Positions 51,988 through 64,000 of a DNA stretch of 64,000 nucleotides are shown here, in pieces. The first letter of the stretch is position 1. The number at the start of each line of letters is the position of its first letter. A model generated the notes under the pieces. That model was given only the letters and a program-made list of their open reading frames with translations, had not been told where the DNA came from and ran no database searches. This DNA is from Opisthocomus hoazin (taxonomy: Eukaryota > Chordata > Aves > Opisthocomiformes > Opisthocomidae), in assembly GCF_030867145.1 (NCBI RefSeq), contig NC_134429.1, positions 15,872,677-15,936,676 of the forward strand, given 5' to 3'. The translations under genes and the position numbers were made by a program.

Positions 51988-52019
51988 TGACTCAGCCGGC
52001 GAAGCCTTTCCTTATATAA
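51988..52019 (+). promoter_or_regulatory. TMEM269: TMEM269 promoter: AP-1/MARE-like site and TATA box
   Basis: TGACTCAGC at 51988-51996 matches an AP-1 core and the TGACnnnGC antioxidant/MARE half-element. TATATAA at 52013-52019 lies about 95 bases before the start codon, placing a likely transcription start near 52045. Binding is inferred from motif alone. Confidence 0.5.
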
Positions 52020-52114
52020 CGGCGTTGCCGCGCCGGGCGAGCGCCCGCCGAGCCGCCCTGCCTCAGTTTCCCCTCGCCCCGGGGGACGCCGCCACCGCCG
52101 CCCTCGCCGCTGCC

Positions 52115-55100
52115 ATGTGGATGGTGTCACCGCCGGTCGGTAAGTGCCGCCTCGACGCCCCGCCGACCCTCTGCGAGGTGTCCTCGGTCCCCCCCCACCC
52201 GCCACGCCACCAAAAATCGCCGTTTTGGGGGGTTTCGTGGAAAAGCGAGGGGCGCGGGCTGAGCGTGGCTCGCTCGGCCCCGCAAATCGGGGCGGAAAAG
52301 GGGAAAAATAGTGGAGCAGCCTCGAAAATTTTAATTAATTCTGCAGCTCGTGCGGCTGAACGCCCTTTTCCCCTTGTCCCTGGGGGGTGAGAGCTTCCCG
52401 GGGGGACAAGACCCCCCCAGCACACCTGGGAAGAGCCAAAATTGCCTTTTCTTCCCCCAGAAATAGTAATAAAAATCACAGGCGGCGGCGTGGGGCTGAG
52501 GAATTCCCCCCGGCCCCAGCGCTTTGCTTTCGGGGCTGGAAACGCCGAGACCGGGCCAAGCGGGGCTCCGCGGCGATGCCCGGGGATTGTGGTGCTCGCC
52601 CGGCGCCCGGAGCCGGGGTGGTGGCACCACCAGCAACCCCCCCCACGGGGGGCCCGATCCTGCCCAGTGCTGGGGCGGGTGGGGATGGTGGCGGCGAGCC
52701 CCAAAACCGCCTTTTTTCACCCCTTTTCGCCTTTGGAGACCCCAAACCCCAGCGGATAAGCCCCGAGCAAGGACCAGAAGCGGGGGATGACGCCGGGCAC
52801 GCGCTCAGCCCCCCCAAAACCCACCGGAGCCGGTAAAGGGCGATCACGCTGACGGGCCGGGAGAAGATTTTGCCGTCGCCGCTCCGGCAGCTCGGGGCGC
52901 GGCGTCCAAAGGTCGTCGGCAGCCGCATCCGCCCCACCGCCGGCACCCGCAGCGGCGGGATCCCCAGAACCCAGCAAAATATTTAAATTCCTTCCAATTT
53001 AGGGATATTTCGGGGGTTTTTTACCCCCCGGGAGCCGTTTTCGGCGGCGTTTTGGTGACGAGTTGGCCCAGGCTCAGCCGGGAGTGGGGAGCGGGGGGGC
53101 GGCGAGGGGCGGGGGGGCTCTTGTCTTGCTCTGACGTGCTGTTTTCTTGCAGATGAAGGATCTCCCCAGCTTGCCTGGCTTTGGGACCACGGCAAAGGCA
53201 GGGTGCAAAGCCCACTAGTAGGACCTGACCCTTAAACTCTCTCTCTAAAGCGTAGCCCTATAGGTATTTAAGATCGATAGAGCTTAAAAGCGGGGTTGGC
53301 TTTTAGTCTAAGCGTGGGTTCGGATTTATTTTTCTCCTTTTTTCTTTTTATTTTGGCGGTTCTTTCCTTGGTTTGTTTGATTTTCGCCTCCGGCGGGTTG
53401 ATAAGAGGCAGGGCTTGCAAGGAGAAAAATATTCGAGCCGTCCCGGCGGGGGCTTCGCTTTGAGGAGGGGAACGGCCACCCCCCGAAACCTCCTCCAGCC
53501 CCTTCCCAGCGCCGGAGCGGGGGGCTGTGGGGCTCCGTCCCCCCCCCAGCACCCACCTGCTGCCTCGGCGGGGGGGTTCGGTGCCCTTCACCGCCCGCCC
53601 CGGCGGGTTGCAGGTGTTTTCCAGTCCACGAAGAAGCTGTTCCTGAGCGAGCGAGCGGGCTGGGGTCGGACGCTGGAGTTCATCCGGAAAAACGCCGCCA
53701 ACGGGCTTTCCGTGGCCAACCTGGTGGCGGGGCTCGCCTCCGTGCTCTGCAGCCTCAACAGGTGGGGGGAAGAGCGGGCGCGGGGTGAAGGCGAGCGGGG
53801 TGCCAAGGTGGAGGGGGGTTACAGAATCCCAGCATGGTGGGGGTTGGCAGGGCCCTCTGTGGGTCACCCAGCCCAACCCCCTGCCCAAGCAGGGTCACCC
53901 AGACCAGGCTGCACAGCACCACGGCCAGGCGGGGCTGGAATATCTCCAGAGAAGGAGACTCCACAGCCTCCCTGGGCAGCCTGGGCCAGGGCTCCGTCAC
54001 CCTCAGAGGGAAGAAGTTCTTCCTCGGGTTCAGCCGGAGCTTCCTCTGCTTCAGTTTGTGCCCGTTGCCCCTTGTCCTGTCACTGGGCACCACTGAACAG
54101 AGTCTGGCCCCATCCTCCTGACCCCCACCCCGCAGATATTTAGAGGCATTTCGAAGGTCCCTCTCAGCCTTCTCTTCTCCAGGCTGAACAAGCCCAGCTC
54201 CCTCAGCCTCTCCTCGTAGGAGAGATGCTCCAGTCCCCTCCTCATCCTCGTAGCCCTGCGCTGGACTCGCTCCAGCAGCTCCTCATCTTTCTCGAACTGG
54301 GGAGCCCAGCACTGGACACAGCACTGCAGATGGGGCCTCACTAGGGCAGTGTAGAGGGGAAGGAGAACCTCCCTCGACCTGCTGGCCACACTCCTCCTAA
54401 TGCACCCCAGGATCCCAAAGGCCTTCTTGGCACCCAGGGCACGCTGCTGGCTCATGGTCACCCCAGTTTCGCCCTCCCCAGGCAACACCACCACTCGTGC
54501 TGGCTGCTGCTGGTGGGCTTTCTGCTCGACCTGGCCGACGGAGCCGTCGCCCGGCAGCTCGACGCCTGCTCGGCGCTGGGTGAGTGCGTCCCGCCACCCC
54601 GGGAACCCCCCGCCGCCGGGTTCTCCCTGCCCCGCAACCCCCCCCGCCCGCCCGGCAGCCGCCCGCTCGCTGCCCGCAGGTGCCAAACTGGACGATTTCG
54701 CCGACTTCACCACTTTCGGGCTGGCCACGGCGCTGCTGCTGCAGCCGCGCGGTGTCCTGGACGGGCTGCTGGCCATCGCCTACGTGCTGGCTGTGTTCAC
54801 CCGCCTCTGCTTCTTCTCTAGCGGTGAGCCGGGGGTTTCGGGGAGCGCAAGGAGCGTGGGGGGTGGATTTTGGGGTGATTTCCCCCCCCTCCTGGCTAAC
54901 ACCCGGCACCCAGCAGGGATCCCCTTCACGTACCGGGGGCTGCCGTGTCCCTACGCCGCCTCGCTGCTGGCAGGCACCTTCCTGCTGACGGGGGGGAATG
55001 TCACGCTGCTGCGCGTCGCCGCCGCCGTCATGATCCTCTTCATGCTCGACCGGGGCGTCTACCCCCACGACAAGGTGCTGGAGTCGCAGCTCTGGAAGAA

Positions 55101-55365
55101 AGTGGTTTACGCCGGGGGTAAGGACGGCGACAAACTCGATGGGGGGGTGGGGGGAGGGGTAATGCAACCCACCGAGGCGGCGGGGGAGGGAAGGGGAGCA
55201 GCTCCCGACGGCTTTTCCCCATCTGCAGGGGTTGCGGCCGTGCTCTTCTCGCCGGCGGCGGTGGCGTCCGTTTATTGCCTCGCCTGGTCGACGTCCTACA
55301 TCGTCTTCCCCTTCGCCGTCTGGAGCTGCGCAGCCCAACCCCTGCCCTCGCCTAGAGCCCAGTAA
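52115..55365 (+). CDS. TMEM269: TMEM269, multi-pass CDP-alcohol phosphatidyltransferase-like protein
   Basis: Exons 52115-52139, 53614-53761, 54482-54579, 54680-54823, 54917-55117 and 55229-55365 join in phase to 753 bases, 250 residues plus stop. The product is a multi-pass membrane protein. Residues 74-99 carry the full CDP-alcohol phosphatidyltransferase signature D-x2-D-G-x2-A-R-x8-G-x3-D-x3-D: D74, D77, G78, A81, R82, G91, D95, D99. These residues bind Mg2+ and the CDP-alcohol in enzymes such as phosphatidylserine synthase. Hydrophobic stretches lie near residues 40-56, 64-73, 100-135, 150-180 and 195-240. The substrate is not known to me. The ATG was chosen because the short first exon lies just after a TATA box and joins exon 2 in phase ([13 protein letters not shown]). 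Most of intron 2 is a CR1 LINE. SVBP follows in opposite orientation, as in human. Confidence 0.93.
52140..53613 (+). other. TMEM269: TMEM269 intron 1
   Basis: About 1.5 kb of single-copy GC-rich intron. A good acceptor-like tract ending in AG lies at 53151-53152, but the short frame after it does not join the next exon in phase. Otherwise nothing recognisable. Confidence 0.7.
53821..54465 (-). mobile_element. CR1 LINE fragment (ORF2 C-terminus plus 3' UTR)
   Basis: A 5'-truncated CR1 non-LTR retrotransposon of about 645 bases in minus orientation, taking up most of the 720-base TMEM269 intron 2. On the minus strand it still encodes recognisable CR1 ORF2 end motifs: [54 protein letters not shown] and [18 protein letters not shown]. 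The 3' end, ACAGAATCCCAGCATGGTGG on the plus strand, is toward 53821. Confidence 0.93.
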
Positions 55366-56278
55366 AGCCTTCCTCCTCCTCCTCCTCGCTCTTGGGTGCT
55401 GCCTGCTCCACCGGCATCTCTCCTCCAGCCGCAGCGGGAGCCTGGGTAGAACAGAAACGGGAAATTATTGAGCGGTGGGAAAGGGGAGCCCTGAAAAACC
55501 CTCCCCGCGCCCCATCCCTCATGGAGGGGGGGCGAGCGAACCCCCATCCCCCGCTCCATGAACAGCCGCCTCGCTCCAGAGACCCCCAGACCCTTCCCCA
55601 CGCAGGGGAAAATGTGAAATTCAGGGATCGCTCCCGCTTCACCTCGTTAATTTATTACGAGGGGGAGGTTTAGACACCCCCGCACACCCAAAACCGAGGA
55701 CGCCCCCTCCCCAGGGGGGACGAAGCCGCCGATCGAATCTCGGGGTTGGGGAAACCCGACTCACCGGCAGTGTCGGTGTTTATGGTTTTACCCGTCGCCG
55801 GAGGGAATCGATCTCTGCCACGTGTTTTATTTCTCCTCCTCCCCTCGGCGGCCGGGGCGCGGGAGGGAGGCGGCAGGGGAGAGCGGGGACGTGCAGCCGG
55901 CGACCCGAACTCTCTGGAAAGCCGGAGGATGCCGGGCGGCGGGCGCGTGGGCGGCGGGCGGAAGCGAAGGTCAAACGGGGAAACCTCGAAGCGGGGAGAA
56001 CGGCACGGGGCTCCCCGGGGAGGCTCCCACGGCGCCAGCAGCTGCGAGAGCTGGATGTGGCCCCCGCTGCGCTCCCCCTCCCCACCCCGGCGCTGCGGCC
56101 AGGCACCGGCGCGGCAGGACCGCGGCCTTGGCAGGGAAACGGCGAGCCGGGGTCTCGCTCCGCGCCGGGGTTGGCGACCGGTGGCTGCAGCTGCTCTGGC
56201 ACCCGGCCTCCCCCCCGCCATTTCCGCCAGGCACCACGGAGGGACCAGGAGCCGGAGAAATGTGGAACCACCATGGAT
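55366..56278. other. TMEM269 3' flank and SVBP 3' flank
   Basis: Interval between the convergent TMEM269 and SVBP genes. It is GC-rich and single-copy. AGTAAA at 55361-55366 overlaps the TMEM269 stop and could be a weak poly(A) signal. No further exon or RNA gene was recognised. Confidence 0.6.
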
Positions 56279-56284
56279 TTTATT
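56279..56284 (-). terminator. SVBP: Poly(A) signal AATAAA of SVBP
   Basis: AATAAA on the minus strand, 81 bases after the SVBP stop, giving a short 3' UTR. Confidence 0.75.
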
Positions 56285-56364
56285 TATATAAAAAAAAAAA
56301 AAGGCAGGTTTTTGATAATAAATTAACAAAAAAGGGGGCGGGGGGCAGCCGTGGGAGGGTCTCC

Positions 56365-57425
56365 TCACTCGCCGGAGGCCTGCATCTGCTTGCAGAAGGA
56401 GTCGAACTGCTGCTGCTCCAGCTCTGTCATCACACGGTTGAGGGCGTAAATCTGTGCGGGGAGGGGGGGGAGTTCGGTCATGGGGGGGGTGGAGAGGCCG
56501 GAGGGAGGAAGAGGAGGTGAGGGGGGGCGTGAAGAGGTCAGGGGGTGGGGAAGGGGGACGAGAAGGCCACGGGTGGAGGACAAAGAGGCCGTGGGGGCGG
56601 CGAGGAGATGGGCGGGGACACGACTATGAGGAGGCCATTGGGGGGGGGGGACACGAGGAGGCCATGGGGGGGGGGACACGAGGAGGCCATGGGGGGGGGG
56701 GGACACGAGGAGACCATGGGGGGGGGGGGGGACACGAGGAGACCATGGGGGGGGGGACACGAGGAGGCCATGGGGGGCGGACACGAGGAGGCCATGGGGG
56801 GGGGGACACGAGGAGGCCATTGGGGGGGGGACACGAGGAGGCCATTGGGGGGGGGACACGAGGAGGCCATTGGGGGAGGACACGAGGAGGCCATTGGGGG
56901 GGGGGACACGAGGAGGCCATTGGGGGGGGGGACACGAGGAGGCCATTGGGGGGGGACACGAGGAGGCCATGGGGGGGGGACACGAGGAGGCCATTGGGGG
57001 GGGGACACGAGGAGGCCATTGGGGGGGGGGACACGAGGAGGCCATTGGGGGGGGGACACGAGGAGGCCATGGGGGGGGGGACACGAGGAGGCCATTGGGG
57101 AGGACACGAGGAGGCCATTGGGGGGGGACACGAGGAGGCCATGGGGGGGGGACACGAGGAGGCCATTGGGGGGGGGGACACGAGGAGGCCATTGGGGGGG
57201 GGGACACGAGGAGGCCACTGGGGGGGGACACGAGGAGGCCATGGGGGGGGACACGAGGAGGCCATGGGGGGGGACACGCCCCGCCGAGCTCCCCCGGCCG
57301 CTCACCTCCGCCCTCTGCCTCTGCTTCAGCTCCTGCTGGGCCGATCTCTGCTTGGCCTTCTCCAGCCGGGCCGCCGGCTCCCGCGCCTTCGGCCTCTCCC
57401 TCCGCCCGGCCCCGCTCTGCTCCAT
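56365..57425 (-). CDS. SVBP: Small vasohibin-binding protein
   Basis: Exons 57425-57306 and 56451-56365 give 68 residues, against 66 in human as I recall it. SVBP is a small, mostly helical chaperone that binds VASH1 or VASH2. The complex removes the C-terminal tyrosine of alpha-tubulin, and SVBP is needed for solubility and activity. The conserved helix is visible as [20 protein letters not shown] and [17 protein letters not shown]; the N-terminal third ([20 protein letters not shown]) is charged and more variable. The splice falls after RAE at phase 0. The start codon is the only ATG in frame before the helix. The 854-base intron is mostly a G-run minisatellite, and the promoter holds two NRF1-type palindromes. 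The gene is convergent with TMEM269. Confidence 0.95.
56635..57280. repeat. G-run minisatellite in SVBP intron
   Basis: About two dozen units of GACACGAGGAGGCCAT followed by TGG or GG and seven to ten G, 26-30 bases each. On the coding strand the repeat is C-rich; the plus strand has a G-run in every unit. Confidence 0.93.
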
Positions 57426-57569
57426 GGCTGCGGCGCGGAGGCTGCGGTCACCTCAGGACCCAACGCGTCCCCCCCCCCCAGCCAGCCCGGGTCCCGCAGG
57501 ACCTCCTCGCACTCTCAGCCTCTTCCCCACGCCCCCCGTTCCCCGGCACCGGCGGGGCCGACGGCGGCA

Positions 57570-57614
57570 GCGCATGCGCGGACCTGCCTCCGCCCCGCCC
57601 CAACGCGCATGCGC
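57570..57614 (-). promoter_or_regulatory. SVBP: Two NRF1-type palindromes in the SVBP promoter
   Basis: GCGCATGCGC occurs at 57570-57579 and again at 57605-57614, starts 35 bases apart, some 145-190 bases upstream of the SVBP start codon. This is the core of the NRF1 consensus common in CpG-island promoters. Binding is inferred from the motif. Confidence 0.6.
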
Positions 57615-57794
57615 GGGCAGCCCCGGCCGGGGTCGGCGGAGCGCAACAGCGCCCCCCGGCGGGCGGGAGGCCGGGCAGCCGCCGGGGTGGGGGCGGACCC
57701 CAGTTCTCCCAGTGCGATCCCAGCGTGATCCCGCAGTCCCCGCTCCTCCCCAGCGCCCCCGATCTCCTCCAGCCTCCCCGCCGCCCCTGTATAG

Positions 57795-58345
57795 GCCACG
57801 CCCTATGCAGCCCACCCCTATAGGTATCACACACCCTATGCAGCCCACCCCTATACATCGCACCCCCTATGCAGCCCATCCCTATATATCACACCCCCTA
57901 TGCAGCCCACCCCTATACATCGCACCCCCTATGCAGCCCATCCCTATATATCACACCCCCTATGCAGCCCACCCTTACACATCGCAGCCCCCCTGAAGCC
58001 CACCCCTATATATCACACCCCTATACAGCCCAACCCTATAGGTATCACACCCCCTATACAGCCCACCCCCTATACATCGCACCCCCTATGCAGCCCACCC
58101 CTATAGGTATCACACCCCCTATGCGGCCCACCCCTATATATCACAGCCCCCCTGAAGCCCACCCCTATATATCGCATCCCCTATACAGCCCACCCCTATA
58201 GGTATCACACCCCCTATGCAGCCCACCCCTATATATCACAGCCCCCCTGAAGCCCACCCCTATATATCGCATCCCCTATACAGCCCACCCCTATAGGTAT
58301 CACACCCCTATACAGCCCACCCTTACACATCGCAGCCCCTACGCA
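57795..58345. repeat. CAGCCCACCCCTATA minisatellite
   Basis: Units of about 30 bases carrying CAGCCCACCCCTATA with ACATCGCACCCC, GGTATCACACCCC or TATCACAGCCCCCC, in the interval between SVBP and TRIM62. Confidence 0.9.
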
Positions 58346-58489
58346 GCCCACCCCCCCACGGCCTGCCCACGCAGGGCCCTATGGCACAGCCCCACTGCCA
58401 GCATCCCCTATACGGGAACTGCCCCTGCGTGTAGGCAGCGTCCCCTATACAGAGCCCTCCTTGTCCCCCCGGGGTGTGACAGCGGGGCA

Positions 58490-59695
58490 CAGCATGGCAC
58501 AGCACAAATGGCACGGCTCACCGCGGTACAGGGCACCGTGGCACTGTGCATGGCGCGTCACAGCACGGCGCAGTATGGCACAGCGTGGCGCGCCATGGCA
58601 CAGTGCCATAGACACGGCACAGTGCACCACAGCACGGCGCAGAACGTATAGCGCGCCACGGCACGGCACGGCGCAGTATATATGATGTGGCACAGCATGG
58701 CATGGCACAGTGCACCACAGCACGGTGCAAAACGTATAGGACAGTACGTATGGCACAGCACGGTGTAAGATGGCACAGTGCAGCACGTACAGCGTGGCAC
58801 AGCACACCACGGCACAGTACAGTATGTACAGCGTGGCACAGCACGGTGCACAACGGCACGTGCCGTACATACGGCACAGCACACCACAGCACGCATGGCA
58901 TGGCACAGCACGCCACAGCACGGTGCCGTACATACGCTGTGGCACAGCACGGCGCGGGACAGCACAGCGCCGTCCGCACCGCACGGCACACCATGGCACG
59001 GCGCAGCATGCTCAGCATGGCACGGCGCAGCACGTATAGCGTGGCATGACGCGGGGCAGCACGTATGGTGCGGCACAGCGTGGTGCAGTACGGCACGGCG
59101 CAGTACATACAGCGTGGCCCGGCCCGGCGCAGCATGGCACAGTGCGGTAGGTGCGGTGTGGCACAGTGCGGTGCAGTACATATAGAGTGGCACGGTGCGG
59201 TGCAGTATGGCACAGCATGGTAAGTACAGTGTGCCATGGCACGGTGCACCATGGCACGGCCCGGCGCAGCACGGCACAGTGCAGTAGGTACAGTGTGGCA
59301 TAGCGTGGTGCAGTACAGCACAGCGCGGTGCAGTATGGCACAGCATGGTACGTACAGTGTGCCACGGCACAGCACTCACAGCATGGCATGGCACGGCGCA
59401 GCATGGCACAGTGCAGTAGGTACGGTGTGGAACAGCATGGTGCAGTACGGCACGGCACGGTGCAGTACATAGAGCATGGCACGGCGCGGTGCAGTATGGC
59501 ACAGCATGGTACGTACAGTGTGCCACGGCACGGTGCACCATGGCACAGCACGGCACAGCACATACAACGTGGCACGGCCCGGCGCAGCATGGCACAGTGC
59601 AGTGCGTACGGTGTGGCACAGCACACCACGGCACGGCACAGCGTGGCGCAGCACCTACAGCGTGGCAGACCCTGGCGCAGCCCGTCCCGGCGCAG
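58490..59695. repeat. TGGCACAGCACGGCGCAG satellite between SVBP and TRIM62
   Basis: 1.2 kb of short units (TGGCACAGCA, CGGCGCAG, TACGTACAGTG), with a larger period of about 120 bases near 59.2-59.6 kb. The same 10-base core makes up the 35.7-36.5 kb array in HSPG2. Confidence 0.92.
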
Positions 59696-59742
59696 CCCGG
59701 CCCAGGGTCTCTCCACCACCCAGCCCCGTCTCTCCAACTCCT

Positions 59743-59748
59743 TTTATT
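59743..59748 (-). terminator. TRIM62: Poly(A) signal AATAAA of TRIM62
   Basis: AATAAA on the minus strand, about 185 bases past the TRIM62 stop codon (59933-59931). Confidence 0.8.
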
Positions 59749-59930
59749 GCAGCAGCCCGGACCCCCCGCCCCGCGCCGGGACCCTCCTGGAAGCACAGGA
59801 CGGGGAAGGGGGGGTGAAAAGGCCGGATCCTGCCCAGGGCCAGGGGCAGCTCCCGCAGCAGGATCAGCCCAAACCTCCACCAAAAAAAGCCCCCCGGGGG
59901 AGGGGGCATGCCGAATCCCCCCGCCCCGGC

Positions 59931-64000
<4,070 letters not shown>

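Noticed and set aside
53153-53220. Possible extra TMEM269 exon after a strong acceptor-like tract.
   Set aside because: The open part ([14 protein letters not shown]) ends in a stop or at a weak GTAGGA donor that would put exon 53614-53761 out of phase. Direct joining of exon 1 to exon 53614-53761 is in phase.
54051-54776. A 241-codon minus-strand frame as a host gene.
   Set aside because: Most of it is the end of CR1 ORF2; the remainder overlaps the TMEM269 exon on the other strand.
56365-57823. Long Pro-rich or Gly/Arg-rich frames overlapping SVBP.
   Set aside because: They are translations of the G-run minisatellite in the SVBP intron. The real SVBP exons lie at its two ends with good splice sites.
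58490-59695. A short-direct-repeat array resembling CRISPR.
   Set aside because: Units are contiguous decamers without unique spacers, in a vertebrate genome.

Overview
This window looks like a bird microchromosome, colinear in its first part with human 1p36.12 (USP48 - HSPG2 - CELA3B). The evidence is vertebrate multi-exon genes with avian-style short introns, very high GC, two fragments of the CR1 LINE typical of birds, and long private minisatellites filling almost every intron longer than about 300 bases. The species cannot be named from the sequence alone.

Layout. 1-3952 (minus): the first five coding exons of USP48, a ubiquitin-specific protease; the gene continues off the left edge. 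5.0-46.2 kb (minus): at least 86 exons of HSPG2 (perlecan), from the C-terminal LG3 module back to the LDL-receptor class A repeats of domain II. The N-terminal exons (signal peptide, SEA domain, any further LDLRa) are missing at a 200-base run of N (46239-46438). 46.67-48.43 kb (plus): the last three coding exons of a pancreatic elastase of CELA3 type, whose 5' exons are lost in or beyond the same gap. 52.1-55.4 kb (plus): TMEM269, six exons, with an intact CDP-alcohol phosphatidyltransferase motif. 56.3-57.4 kb (minus): SVBP, two exons, partner of the vasohibin tubulin carboxypeptidases. 59.7-63.7 kb (minus): TRIM62, five exons, a RING/B-box/B30.2 ubiquitin ligase.

Perlecan dominates the window. 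It is an extracellular basement-membrane proteoglycan. Visible here are three LDLRa modules and one Ig (domain II), three laminin IV-A modules with laminin-type EGF repeats (domain III), about 19 Ig modules (domain IV) and three LamG modules with EGF pairs (domain V/endorepellin). Eight domain IV Ig modules, each made of two exons, form a recent tandem duplication.

The genes do not form one pathway. The main points of interest are the repeat landscape (Z-DNA-like, G-quadruplex-like and polypurine tracts, and one repeat family shared by HSPG2 and the SVBP-TRIM62 interval), the duplicated Ig exon pairs, a junction that joins genes lying apart in human, and a cluster of one-base G insertions in exons around the assembly gap that look like sequencing errors. 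I found no convincing new gene system.
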